This document shows, in pieces, positions 33,062 through 43,977 of a DNA stretch of 64,000 bases. Position numbers and translations under genes: made by a program. This DNA comes from Trichobilharzia regenti (taxonomy: Eukaryota > Platyhelminthes > Trematoda > Strigeidida > Schistosomatidae). The stretch is taken from contig OX235267.1 of the NCBI GenBank assembly GCA_944472135.2, forward strand, positions 38,905,312-38,969,311. Reading direction: 5' to 3'. Within the stretch, counting starts at the first letter, position 1; the number at the start of each line of letters is the position of its first letter. A model generated the notes under the pieces. The model saw nothing but the letters and a program-made list of their open reading frames with translations. It was not told the origin of the DNA and did not search any database.

Positions 33062-34436
33062 CTCCTCCTTCACTTTCAGTTGATTACACATTCATTGGCT
33101 GGAACCTTTCTTCTTCTTTTAATATAATGTGATTTTGCTCGTCTTTACTTTCTATGGTTTGAGAACTCGTTACATTGATACACAATTTCCTAGTTACTCA
33201 TTTCTTCTTTTAGCAGTTGCATGCAAATATTTATTCATGCTGAAAACCTTCAAATCTGTTGGTAAAAACTACGGAAGTGAGACATTCGGAGCAGCATTTA
33301 TTAAGTTTGGTGTTGTCTGTTATCAAATGACATTATTTAGAATTCCCAAGTGTTTAGGAAAACCAACAGATTAAGCGAAGAAAGAGAATGCTTTACAATC
33401 ACTTCCTGAACATACGCCCCACAAAAATCACTGCTGATGATTCCCATAGCGACATCATATCACAAAAGCCTTCAAAACGACTTCAAAAGCAGCCAAAAAC
33501 ATTCACTGTATCTTCACTGGACAACCGATATTCACTTCACGAAGCAAAGACCAAGCGCTCTGCTTCATCTCACACACGTGTATTTAACAGTTCCACTGTT
33601 CGTGCGAAGCCAGTTACATTGGGCGTACGATTAGGAAAGTCCATGATCGTTTCTCTGAAAGCCTGCCATCTTCATTTGACAAACGTCCTAATAAAGCTGC
33701 TATACTCAGCTCATTACTGGCTCATCTCTCCAATACTGCTGGCTGGATATCAAGTCGAATCTAGCAAGGCTTTTAATGCTATCTATCATATTTTACTTAC
33801 CATTTCACATGGTCTACGAGTACTAATTTTACATACAAAAGAGACATTCGGAATTCATCTGAAGAAGCCGAATCTGCATGTTAGTTCAAAAGAAATTTGT
33901 GCAGCCCATTTCTTTGTCACTGTCAACTACATAATATGTATTAGCACTTTTAAAATGATTTTTCCTCTCATCTTGTCACACACACACACACTCTCTCTCT
34001 ACTTTGTTAACTTTTACAATTCCAGCTAGTTCTATTAACTTGTTTCTTTGTATTTCACGCAATTCGTCTGAGTCATCCTATTCTCCTTGGTCGTCACTGC
34101 TGTTTCACAAATATCTTGATGACACAATAACTTGTTGTTAACGTCTACGATCTAGCCTATCTTGAATTCCGTAATTAATTTTCACCCCTCCCTCCTTCAA
34201 AACTTAGAAATCTTGTTAATAATATCTACTAGTTAATTGTTTTGAGGCACTTTGACCTCTTAATTTCACTTCATACCCCTACCCCAATACTTAAAACTGA
34301 TTAAGTAGAACAACCACTCGATTGAAGAAACATTTTGGTGTAGAAAATTATGTATATTAGTGTATAGCCATGGCTCTTATGACGAGGAACTAATTGAAAT
34401 GGAATGCATATTCTTCGCTCAATCTGTTGTTTTCTC
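33062..34436 (+). repeat. Left arm of the large palindrome (PLE-derived)
   Basis: Inverted partner of 36013-37388. From about 33125 to 34436 the two arms differ at only a handful of positions, while the outer 60 or so bases (33062-33125) are visibly more diverged, roughly four-fifths alike. Content is a PLE 3' region in sense. A 24-base motif at 33356 (gaaaaccaacagattaagcg) recurs inverted at 34412-34436, bounding an inner unit of about 1.08 kb. Confidence 0.9.
33425..33960 (+). pseudogene. PLE linker and GIY-YIG domain, frameshifted
   Basis: In one frame: HITKAFKTTSKAAK, FTGQPIFTSRSKDQ, then CI-stop-QFHCSCEASYIGRT, the GIY-YIG box with a single stop where Tyr is expected, then RPNKAAILSSLLAHLSNT. 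After a one-base shift the C-terminus continues as RVLILHTKETFGIHLKKPNL. A different frame over the same bases is open for 213 codons (33388-34029); that long frame is a by-product and only its second half is the PLE frame. Confidence 0.85.
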
Positions 34437-34489
34437 CAGAAAGTATGTCTGATGTCTTTATAGGTGCTCAGGGGTGTTGTTCATCACCC

Positions 34490-35025
34490 TGAATTCAGTT
34501 TGGAGGTCAGCAGTTGCAATTAGGATTAAACAACAAGATCCTAATTCTTAACACCACTGTCAAGTGAGCCCTGCTTTATGATTCACAGACTTGGCGTATG
34601 CGTCACTTTAAGTATTTGCAACAGGAAAATGTAGATTTCCAACAGCAACTACCTTCGCTCGATACCCAAAATTAAATACGCAGTTGTTAGGGACAAGCAA
34701 AAAGGGGAATCTGGTAGGGGAGATAGAGAACATTTAAAGAACATACCAGCCAAACAAAAATGCTGAAGGAAACGGATGGATTCGATGTACACTTTGGAGA
34801 CATTCGTATGACATAATGTTTCAGAAGTGCGGTTTGAACCAGAATGGAAAGCAATTAGTTGGGCTCTGGAGATTGACATGCAGGGAGTCATATGAGAAGG
34901 AACAGGTGAAGGAGGGCGAAATGAAGACTTTTAGGTAGTCATGCAGCCAGCTGGAGGTGACTACACAAAACAAAGTGGAATGGAGTTATACCGCTGAAGC
35001 CTCATTAGAAACACACATAAATGTC
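34490..35025 (+). pseudogene. RTE-like LINE 3' end
   Basis: Remnants in order: 'tatgattcacagacttggcg' (the S-E-T-W-R box), 'ttgaaccagaatggaaagca' (the W-N-P-x-G-K box), 'agtcatatgagaaggaacag', 'agccagctggaggtgactac' and 'gctgaagcctcattag'. Strongly decayed and 5'-truncated. Confidence 0.6.
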
Positions 35026-35329
35026 TGATCCATTTTATTAATGTACAAACTTTGAACAGCCGATAATATTGTGGTACATAGATTACTCTTAACATGACTT
35101 GCGTAAACTACTTGTACTTTTATTAACAATGATGTTGTTATTATTTTTATCGTTATTATTACAGGCGTGACGTAAATTATTTAACATTTATCACTGGCGC
35201 ATAGACTATTACCATTAATATTATTCGCCTTTATACCTTCCTTTTATTCTAAAATCATAAATAAAAACCAAGCAATTGACAACATTATTTATCTCTTCAT
35301 ACCTATGAATTTGAATAAAGCAAAAACAG

Positions 35330-35420
35330 CGGCTTATGTAGAATAAGATAGTAGCCGAACCACCATTCAATCACATGGCTTCTCATCATCTGCGTACAGC
35401 TTGAAGAAGTTATTTAGTTT
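35330..35420 (-). repeat. PLE 3'-end remnant with hammerhead-like motif
   Basis: On the plus strand 'gaataaagcaaaaacagcgg' and 'cttctcatcatctgc'. The minus strand reads gcagATGATGAGAAGCC, matching the PLE 3' motif of 49.39 kb but with the first core C changed to A. The same 'aataaagca-aac' block precedes the motif at 49.3 kb. Confidence 0.5.
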
Positions 35421-35469
35421 ATCTACAGGACAGTCTCAAAATACTTGAAAATTGCCAAATTGTCAAGTA

Positions 35470-35990
35470 TTGGTTTTGCAGGGATTGGTTTGACTGGTTG
35501 GAAGATTTCTTAATCAGCTGACATCAGCTACAGAACCATTGGAAAACCAACTGGGAGTACAGGACAGCTACTTCGTCGCCCTAGTTTGGGACCCTTCATC
35601 AGTACGCACACACCGGGGTTCGACTGGCCATCTCCAGGAAATTGCCTGGAGTTCTAGTGCAAAGCGGTGACCGGTAGGGTACAGCATGATGAAGATGAGG
35701 CAACAACTCATAAAAGAAGAGATTAATAAGTGGTCACGCTATGTTATGAACTGCGGGAAGTCGGAACTCATTGACTGGCAATTGGATCTAGTCCCGGGGG
35801 CTTAATGGTGTATGATCTAGCTCGCCTTGTAATCAGAAGGTCCTAAGTTTGAAATCTTGAGTAGTGGTGGTACGTACTGATTAAGAGTCCCTAAGTAGAC
35901 CGACGAAGCAGATGTCCATTACTCTCAGCTGGTTTCCCAATGGTTCTCTAACTGATAGCAGATCCTGATGATATATTACAACCGATTGCG
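35470..35990. repeat. Hammerhead-foldback element (inverted pair)
   Basis: Antisense unit from 35470 ('agtattggttttgcagggat' start) and sense unit to 35990. The centre holds the spacer segment with 'ggtgaccggtagggtacagc'. The hammerhead-like cores read ATGAAGG (left) and a decayed form (right). Confidence 0.65.
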
Positions 35991-36012
35991 GAATTCCCAT
36001 TTACGCATTTAG

Positions 36013-37388
36013 AGAAAACAACAGATTGAGCGAAGAATATGCATTCCATTTCAATTAGCTCCTCGTCATAAGAGCCATGGCTGTACACTAGTATACACAA
36101 TTTTCTACACCAAAATGTTTCTTCAATCGAGTGGTTGTTCTACATAATCAGTTCAAAGTATTGGGGTAGGGGTATGAAGTGAAATTAAGAGGTCAAAGTG
36201 CCTCAAAACAATTAACTAGTAGATATTATTAACAAGATTTCTAAGTTTTGAAGGAGGGAGGGGTGAAAATTAATTACGGAATTCAAGATAGGCTAGATCG
36301 TAGACGTTAACAACAAGTTATTGTGTCATCAAGATATTTGTGAAACAGCAGTGACGACCAAGGAGAATAGGATGACTCAGACGAATTGCGTGAAATACAA
36401 AGAAACAAGTTAATAGAACTAGCTGGAATTGTAAAAGTTAACAAAGTAGAGAGAGAGTGTGTGTGTGTGTGACAAGATGAGAGGAAAAATCATTTTAAAA
36501 GTGCTAATACATATTATGTAGTTGACAGTGACAAAGAAATGGGCTGCACAAATTTCTTTTGAACTAACATGCAGATTCGGCTTCTTCAGATGAATTCCGA
36601 ATGTCTCTTTTGTATGTAAAATTAGTACTCGTAGACCATGTGAAATGGTAAGTAAAATATGATAGATAGCATTAAAAGCCTTGCTAGATTCGACTTGATA
36701 TCCAGCCAGCAGTATTGGAGAGATGAGCCAGTAATGAGCTGAGTATAGCAGCTTTATTAGGACGTTTGTCAAATGAAGATGGCAGGCTTTCAGAGAAACG
36801 ATCATGGACTTTCCTAATCGTACGCCCAATGTAACTGGCTTCGCACGAACAGTGGAACTGTTAAATACACGTGTGTGAGATGAAGCAGAGCGCTTGGTCT
36901 TTGCTTCGTGAAGTGAATATCGGTTGTCCAGTGAAGATACAGTGAATGTTTTTGGCTGCTTTTGAAGTCGTTTTGAAGGCTTTTGTGATATGATGTCGCT
37001 ATGGGAATCATCAGCAGTGATTTTTGTGGGGCGTATGTTCAGGAAGTGATTGTAAAGCATTCTCTTTCTTCGCTTAATCTGTTGGTTTTCCTAAACACTT
37101 GGGAATTCTAAATAATGTCATTTGATAACAGACAACACCAAACTTAATAAATGCTGCTCCGAATGTCTCACTTCCGTAGTTTTTACCAACAGATTTGAAG
37201 GTTTTCAGCATGAATAAATATTTGCATGCAACTGCTAAAAGAAGAAATGAGTAACTAGGAAATTGTGTATCAATGTAACGAGTTCTCAAACCATAGAAAG
37301 TAAGGACAAGTAAAATCACACTATATCAAAGAGGAAGAAAGGTTTCAGCCAAAGAATGAGTAATCAAATGAAATAGAAAGATACTAAA
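36013..37388 (-). repeat. Right arm of the large palindrome (PLE-derived)
   Basis: Inverted near-identical copy of 33062-34436. The 213-codon frame at 36419-37060 encodes exactly the same residues as its partner, and the 81-codon frame at 37074-37319 differs at one residue (F to L). Such identity over decayed sequence implies a recent duplication or gene conversion between arms. Confidence 0.9.
36490..37025 (-). pseudogene. PLE linker and GIY-YIG domain, frameshifted (second copy)
   Basis: Mirror of the pseudogene at 33425-33960, sharing its stop in the GIY-YIG box and its frameshift. Shared lesions mean the arms were duplicated or converted after the PLE had decayed. Confidence 0.85.
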
Positions 37389-37424
37389 GGCATCCAGATA
37401 AGATTGTAAGTGCATACAGAACTC

Positions 37425-38708
37425 CGACCAGTGCCGGCTGGATTCTGGAAAGTCAAATCATTTTCTGACCAGATTCCAACTCTACCCATCATCAACGATC
37501 AAATCTTCGAATAGAAATCCAGCCTCGTCTTCAACTTTATAGACTTTGAGAAGGCCTTCGTCAGCGCTGATCGCGATGTAATTTGGAAATTACTCGAGTA
37601 CTACGCCCTACCCCAAATATTCATCAACCTTATTCAACAGCTGTACGACAACGGCACCTGCCAAGTGATCCACAACGGAAGACTCAGCGAGGCGTTTGGA
37701 GTAAACACAGGAGTCAGACAAGGGTGCTTATTATCACCCATGATATTCCTAATTGTGGTGGATTGGATTATGCGTCAGACAATGGGAAACGAGAAGACAG
37801 GGATATCCTGGACCAACGCGAAGAACCTAGAAGACCTGGATTTCGCGCGTGGATGATTTATGTTTGATGTCACTGTCACAAAATCGAAGACTTACAAGCG
37901 AAAACCGACAAACTGGTCGAAGAAGCAGCCGGCGAAGACAGGACTTCAGGTGAACTTAGACAAGACGGAGGTTATGAAAATAACCAACCAACAACAACAA
38001 CAACAGTAACTTCCAGCTCCAATCATCATCAACGGGAGGGATTTGAAAGAGGTTACTTCATTCACTTATCTAGGGAGCATTGCCTCAACTAAAGTCAGTC
38101 GGAACGGACGAGGATGTCAAATCGAGGGAGAATCGGGAAGGTGAGAAACACATTCATCAACCTGACTGAAACCAATCTGGAAATCTTCGTCACTCAGCAT
38201 CAGCAACAAAATTCGGATTTTCAATACAAACGTAAAGTCAGTCAGTTCTTCTATACGGATCAGAAACTTGGCGGGTCACAAAGGATATTTCCAACAGCCT
38301 GTCGCAGACCTTTATCAACAAGTGTCTTCGCTGCTATACTGCAGATCAAATGGCTGGGCCGAAAAGAATCACCAACAAGGAACTATGGGAACAAACAAAA
38401 CAAGAACCAACCACCAACCAACAAATATGCAGCAGAAAGTGGAGATGGATTGAATACTCGCTGAGGAGGCCGCTGGGTGACATCCCGCGCGCGTCAGGCC
38501 ATTGCTTGAGTGGAACCCGAAATGGAAGCGGCGAGTGGGACGTAAGTGCGAGAGTGAAATGGAGGAGATCGTGTGAAGAGGAGTTGAAACAGCATGGGCT
38601 AACATGGATGTAGGTGAAAAGTACAGCAGAAGACAGAAGTGGCAAGTGGAGACGTGGAGTTGAAGCCCTATGTTGCACTAGGAACCCAAAGGAGTAATAA
38701 TAATAATA
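37425..38708 (+). pseudogene. RTE-like LINE, 5'-truncated
   Basis: Starts upstream of RT motif 1 (AGFWKVKSFSDQIPTLPI), then FNFIDFEKAFVSADRDVIW, VIHNGRLSEAFGVNTGVRQG, CLLSPMIFLIVVDWIMRQT and LEDLDFA, where the catalytic F-A-D-D is broken. Later pieces: SFTYLGSIAST, the AEEA...HPARV region, EWNPKWKRRVGR, and a tail (AAT)5 at 38693-38711. The 3' end reads 'gaagccctatgttgcactag'. Several frameshifts and stops. Confidence 0.85.
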
Positions 38709-38711
38709 ATA

Positions 38712-39395
38712 TTACGCAACTTGTTATCGAAATAGTTCACAAATTTAATTTAATTAACTATTTGTTCAGGTAACAGTTCTACTTTTACTTGCCATTTCTT
38801 TTCCCCTCACCTCTCGAAAGTGCCATCACATTATGTAGAAACAAACTCTAGTTGTCGGATTACAAACCGTCTTGTATTTATATATCTTGTTCCACAACAA
38901 CTACTCCCTTTTTATTATAATCAAGGTTTTCTTGTATTTCCCAATGAATGAAAAACAAAACGATATTGTTGTTTTTACTGACGTGTCACTATTTAATGCT
39001 AAAAGCTTTATCAAAGTATTATTAAACCAGAATTTACAAAATCCACTCAGCATATATATATTACAAAGAGTTAAGAGGTGAGAAACAGACTTTGGTCAAG
39101 TTAAAATGACATATTGGAAGTCATAATAACAATGAAGATCACTAAACTAAATATCAAAGGTAATAGTACAACTGTTGTGATATCAAAACAAAGTTTAATA
39201 ACTTTATCATCATACGTCAATGTGGGGCCATTTCTCGTTGTCAAGTTGGTCAACTGGTAGAGATAACAAAACGAAGTGTTGATTGTAGGATCTGATCAGT
39301 GTGTAACACTATAAAAGTAGTGTGTGTTTGCATAGTGAACTTGACTATCACATTCGTGTTTATTTTGTCACATAGTTGTGGAGGGAAGGGAGGTG
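38712..39395. other. No recognisable gene
   Basis: AT-rich. Possibly 3' untranslated sequence of the PLE that lies on the minus strand to the right. Confidence 0.3.
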
Positions 39396-39399
39396 TTGT

Positions 39400-39889
39400 A
39401 ACCATGTCAGATTCTGTTTTAGTCCATCATTCCTGTTCAGACAACTGGGATTCCACTCGACAGAAAGTGCCTCTGATATTAGACGTTCTTTGTGATTTCT
39501 GAAGTTTTTCTGGATTATTTCAATATTGTCAAAATCAATTTTACGGCCTGATTCTATAGCGTGTAGACCTATGGTTGATGATTTTTCAAGTTTTTTCTAG
39601 TTCAACTGGATTTCTCGGTGGTCAAAAAGATGCTCTACGGTGTTCATTTCTTCTGATTATGATTTCTCACGATGTTTTTCCGATGTATATCGCATCACAT
39701 ACCAATCCAGCATTTTATTTTATAGACACAATTAGATAGAAAAACTTTAGGGATTTGGTCTTTTATATGGACAAGGTTGCTTTGAAGTGTTTCTGATATT
39801 TAAAAGAAAATTCTGATGTTGGGCTTATTGCGTACTCTTCTAACATCGTCCTACATCTCTGGTCTTTGTGGAATGACAACTGTTAAGTT
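39400..39889 (-). pseudogene. PLE linker and GIY-YIG domain (decayed)
   Basis: Immediately after the RT frame's stop, the minus strand reads a linker (RNKPNIRIFF, SETLQSNLVHIKDQIPKV), then SNCVYKIKCW (the zinc-site lead-in), then a broken nuclease core (a CDIHRKNIV stretch, shifted to reach the I-G-K-T box). Stops and at least two frameshifts separate these pieces, so the nuclease is dead although the adjacent RT frame is open. Confidence 0.8.
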
Positions 39890-40627
39890 TCATCTTTTTG
39901 GAATGCGTTTTGGGCCATACTTAATGTCTGTATTGATTTTGTTGATTAAGTTCCTTGGGTAGTTGTTTTGTTTGAGAGTTTCAGTAATGTTTGATATTTC
40001 TTCTTCTTTTTCCTTCTCACCCGTCAACACCAGAGGGTGTGTTCGTCTAAGAAGACTTGAAACAACTGAAATGTTTACGCTGATGGGGTGTGATGATTTA
40101 AAGTCTAAATATTTATTGGAGTGGGTTTTCTTCCTGAATATGGATATACTAAAATGTCCGTTTTTCCTTCTCTTAACTAGGCAGTCTAGAAATGGTAGTT
40201 CACCGATGTCTGATTCTGCTTCCGAAATGAACTGGATTTTAGGAGATGCACAGTTTATTTTCTCCAGGAATGAATTGTGTAGATCTCGTTTTAGTACTAC
40301 AAAAGTATCATCCACATATCTTAACCATATTTTGGGAGTAAGTATGCCAGAGAAGATGTTATCTTCGAATCTATTCATGAAAAGATCAGAGACTATTGAA
40401 GAGACTGATGAACCCATACCAACATCATTTGTCTGTCCATATAAACTCCCTTTAAATGCAAAATAATTACTTTCCAGACAGAATTTTAAGCTCTTAATTA
40501 TTTCACTGGTGTCCAGTGGACATCTTTGTGATAGAGTTGTATCTGATTGTAGTAAACTGGAAATGATATCAAGACTTTCGGTAATAGGGATGCTAGCATA
40601 TAGTGAGTTAATATCATAGCTTACCAT
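39890..40627 (-). CDS. Penelope-like reverse transcriptase (partial, open frame)
   Basis: A 245-residue frame with the palm motifs of PLE reverse transcriptases. YDINSLYASIP (residues 4-14) has the first catalytic Asp; TNDVGMGSSVSSIVSDLFM (66-84) is the motif before the active site; RYVDDTFVV (103-111) is the YxDD box; ELPFLDCLVKRRKNG and FRKKTHSNKYLDF are the thumb-side motifs. The family copies element RNA at a nicked target. The frame stays open upstream to about 40700 (KNGVRKSYDFKYQIEHREN) but the fingers region is not present, so the copy is 5'-truncated. The nuclease domain downstream is broken. Open plus-strand frames here are shadows. Confidence 0.85.
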   Translation of the reverse strand: MVSYDINSLYASIPITESLDIISSLLQSDTTLSQRCPLDTSEIIKSLKFCLESNYFAFKGSLYGQTNDVGMGSSVSSIVSDLFMNRFEDNIFSGILTPKIWLRYVDDTFVVLKRDLHNSFLEKINCASPKIQFISEAESDIGELPFLDCLVKRRKNGHFSISIFRKKTHSNKYLDFKSSHPISVNISVVSSLLRRTHPLVLTGEKEKEEEISNITETLKQNNYPRNLINKINTDIKYGPKRIPKR

Positions 40628-40704
40628 AATGTCTTCTTTATCATTTTCTCGATGTTCTATTTGGTATTTGAAATCATATGATTTTCTTACTCCGTTTTTG
40701 ACTT

Positions 40705-40957
40705 AAATTTTGACGTATGTAATTTGTATATCTTTTTTCTATTTATCGTAAATTATTTCATTTCTGAGGCTTTCGGAAGCTGATGGAAAGCCGCCAAACT
40801 TAAACGAACTGATTTTCGTCTTGTAAATATGTCTTGTTCAGAAATTATTTACTGCTTTCGTGCTGTATTAGCCGACCGTTCAACCATGCGATTTTACCAA
40901 ATATATATCTGAATTGATGAGTTATTTTTTTACGACTTGATCACGGATTGATATGAA
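40705..40957. other. No recognisable feature
   Basis: Short AT-rich spacer. The segment 'gaggctttcggaagctgatg' (40768) is faintly like the PLE terminal motif. Confidence 0.3.
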
Positions 40958-41163
40958 ATATTTTACGTGCCCAGTGGAATATGGGGCTTCAAGCTTGAGG
41001 CTTGAAGTTTTGGTAAGAATGGTGCTAATTTTTACTAGATAAGATTGCTAACCTCATGCCTAACTTTTCCTGTTTAACAGTCTTATTACTGGCTTAGCGA
41101 GGTCGAGGGTCGAACCCCGAATCACATGTGTGGTCGGCTAGCATTCTATCGCTGTGCCATGGA
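40958..41163 (-). repeat. tRNA-headed SINE, family A
   Basis: Antisense copy: tail 'ttttacgtgcccagtggaat' (plus-strand reading) at left and tRNA head at right, with B box GGGTTCGACCCTC-type (complement of 41108-41119). A deletion shortens the region beside the B box. Confidence 0.75.
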
Positions 41164-42510
41164 TTTTAGTCCGTCAATCTAACTTAGAAGGGAAGTTTCA
41201 GTTGGACAGGAATTGTGTAACTGTCAAACAGAAGTTCAGATGAATTTTGATAAAGACTTGGGCAAGCGGTCCCATAATAATCCGGCACACATTGAAAAAC
41301 AGACATTTGTAGAAATTAAATTTGTATGAATCTCAGGGAGATTAAAATCAACAATCCCACCGTGAAAAGTAGACCGATAATAGTACAGTGAAGCTACCTG
41401 GTGGAATCTTGATTAAACTACATGCAATTTGTTCCCTGTTTTGATAACTATTCATGACTAACAAGGTTTTTAATATTGAAGTGCATCTTTTTTATACATA
41501 TAGGTTTGATATCTTATTTACTATCAGTCCCTCAAAGTCCGGATCAATTTTTCAAGCGAAACGTCAGTAACTGTTTATTTCAATCTCATTGAGATTTATA
41601 CAAACAATTCTTACATATGTAAATGGAAGCTTTTAAAACTATTCCTGAATATCAGACGACTTTATATTCGGATCAAAGTGAATGGAAAACGAAGCAAAAC
41701 GATACTGTTCTATTTATGGAGACACATTTGCAGCAATGCACATGAACCTTTATGAATTGCAAGACGATATTCGACGATTCGGCCCTATAAGTAGCAGTAT
41801 ACCAACTAGGGGTAGCAATCTCTAACATGACTTTGTCATTTGAATGGCCAGAAGAAAAGTTGGATATTGTTTGGAATGATTAAGAATTAAGCGTCCTGTA
41901 TGATTAATATAAACCTTACAGATTTCTATCTAATTAACACTCAGAATACCACAAAAATAAGCACCAATCATTGGGGTATTCAGTTTGTGGAGTTCCGAAC
42001 AAAAAATCTGGACAGCTTTTGCCAGATGTTAAAAATAGTCATCATATTGTACGTAACCTTCGTTTGATTAACTTCTTTGTCAAGCGTATATCACTTTCGC
42101 ATTCTTGCCTAGTCTTCTCATTGGTACTACTGTCTACTTGCTCTGCTAATCCTCGTGTTGTATTCTCTACCACTCACTGGAACATCTTCATCGTCATCCG
42201 AAGACTGTATCCCAACTGGTGAACAACTTCTACCAGTGGACATGACAAGCTGTTCACCATGTCTGTGGATTATATCACTAAATTGTAGAAGTTGACTATA
42301 ACTTCGTTTCCAAGTAATAATTATCTTTTAGGAGAAGTTCAACAATAATGTCCCAGGGAGTGTGAACGCTCTAGTGACCTTGAACGCATGTTAGTCGTTG
42401 GCTAACGACATCTATCACTATTATTGCTGAAATATCAAGGCTTTTCACTAACTTAGGAGCAAATTTCACCAAGATCACGTTTTCAAGTACTGTTTGGACA
42501 ATGTGTTAAT
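41164..42510. other. No recognisable gene
   Basis: AT-rich. The plus-strand frame at 41971-42222 has a hydrophobic middle but no recognised domain, and its start is a weak choice; I would not call it a gene. Confidence 0.35.
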
Positions 42511-42512
42511 TG

Positions 42513-42650
42513 CTCGTTAGGATTAGGATTAGGGTTATAATTAGCATTAGGGTTAGAATTACGGTTTGGAGAAAGGTTAGGATTAAGGTTAGGGTTAGTG
42601 TTAGGGTCAGAATTAAGCTTATGGTTACGATTAGGGATAGGTTTATAGTC
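42513..42650 (+). repeat. Degenerate interstitial telomere-like repeats (TTAGGG)n
   Basis: About 20 hexamers of the type ttagga/ttaggg/ttagca/ttacgg in register over roughly 130 bases. TTAGGG is the schistosome telomere unit. The antisense translation is an Asn-Pro-rich repeat, a consequence of the DNA repeat rather than a protein. Confidence 0.85.
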
Positions 42651-43374
42651 GATATCATTTATTTTAATTTGTTTTATTATCCACGTTTTCCTGGTAAGTA
42701 GTCGTCTATCCTCTTGCTGGAAACCATAACAGTTCAACCGAGGGCTTTTTTGGAAGACTGCGATCAGGATGAGAGAGATAAACGATTCACAAAAACAGTT
42801 TATGTGTAGTCATCTCGGTGAATAATACATGTACAAAAACTAGTCTAACTTAGCAAGTGATACTCCTCGTTACAGCCAGGGTGTGTTTTAAGCCATGTCA
42901 GAGAAAGATACCCTGTTTAATGTGTTTTCAAGCATTTTTCTGTCAGTATACATTATTTTTTGAACAGACATTCCTCATTTTGATGATTGGTCAGCTGAAG
43001 GTCACTCGTGCGTTCGCACTCCTGAGACGCTGTTTTTGAACTTGGCCATATTTTATGCCCCATTTATCTGCAAATCTATAATACACTGTCACAATATTTT
43101 TCACTGACTCGGAGTTTTATTCTTATGTTTCGTACACCCATCGAACTGACTGTTTAGTTCCCTGAAAGTTATTTCAAACAAATTGTTTACAAATTCATTA
43201 GAAGCTGCTGCTGTTCTGAGTCAGAATAGTTTTTTTTTATAATTTTTAGAAAGGTATCATTTAGGTTTTTGGTGCCTTTTAAATTCCAGTCCTAATTTTA
43301 ACTCCTTTCCCAGCTTACACGTGCTTAATAAGCTGTATAAACCTTTTGTATTTTTCTTTAATTTGTATTTAGGC
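42651..43374. other. No recognisable gene
   Basis: AT-rich spacer. Confidence 0.3.
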
Positions 43375-43977
43375 TAATTTGTATTTCGATAAAGTAACAA
43401 AGACAAGATTTGCAGCATAAAATGATGTCATCATTCTATTTCACCGGTTCTCACCAGCTGCAGACTACCTGAAATTACAATGGTTATATAGATGATAATA
43501 ACATACTTTAATGTTTGAGTGGTGATAGAGAGAAGAGATACTATAAAATTGACTCATCCAAAATGAAAGCATCACAATTTTTAGTTTCAGATTTCATCAT
43601 CAATTTATACGCTTTTAAAGTGGAAAAGATGGGGGAGGGGTAAGACGGAAAACAGAAAAAACATGATTAACAGAACAGTATTAGCTTGTAGCTTGTTCAC
43701 ATAACAACTCAAAAAAAGCGGTTACAGTTTATGAGGTCAAGATTTGTTCAGTGAGTTGAGATCACTGAATTAGATGACTAATTAATGTAATCGAAATCAA
43801 TTGTATGGTGTCTTTTCTCTACTACCACTCAAATATTAAAGTATGTTATTATCATCTATATAACCATTGTAATTTCAGGTAGTCTGAAGCTGATGAGAGC
43901 CTCTGAAATAGAATGAAAATATTATTTTATACAGCAAATTCCACCTTCTTTTCTTTATCTAAATTTGTATTGCTTGT
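43375..43977. repeat. Inverted pair of PLE 3' ends (arms about 160 bp)
   Basis: Arms 43375-43534 and 43816-43977 are complementary with moderate divergence; the inner 100 bases are nearly identical ('accattgtaatttcaggtag' in the right arm). Each arm carries gcagCTG(A/G)TGAG...GAAATAGAATG, the PLE 3' hammerhead-like motif, pointing outward. The 280-base centre has no coding content. Confidence 0.7.
43884..43916 (+). ncRNA. Hammerhead-like motif of a PLE 3' end
   Basis: Reads gaagCTGATGAGAGCCTCTGAAAT: the CTGATGA box and GAAA box are both intact with a very short intervening arm. The partner helix that would hold the cleavage site is not obvious, so this is a candidate only. The mirror copy at 43431-43465 (minus) has CTGGTGA. 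Confidence 0.35.

Larger units (their letters stand above)
34437..36012. other. Spacer of the large palindrome
   Basis: About 1.58 kb that is not inverted-repeated as a whole. It holds an RTE 3' end, a PLE 3'-end remnant and a foldback element, listed separately; 35030-35325 shows nothing else. Confidence 0.7.

Noticed and set aside
33388..34029. A 213-codon frame, repeated exactly at 36419-37060, as a new gene family
   Set aside because: Another frame over the same bases reads a Penelope-like GIY-YIG domain (SCEASYIGRT), and only the second half of the long frame is the PLE frame. Exact repetition comes from the palindrome, not from selection on a protein.
39963..40466. A 167-codon plus-strand frame
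   Set aside because: It is the antisense shadow of the Penelope-like reverse transcriptase, which has clear catalytic motifs.
42483..42737. An Asn-Pro-rich repeat protein on the minus strand
   Set aside because: It is the antisense translation of a degenerate TTAGGG array.
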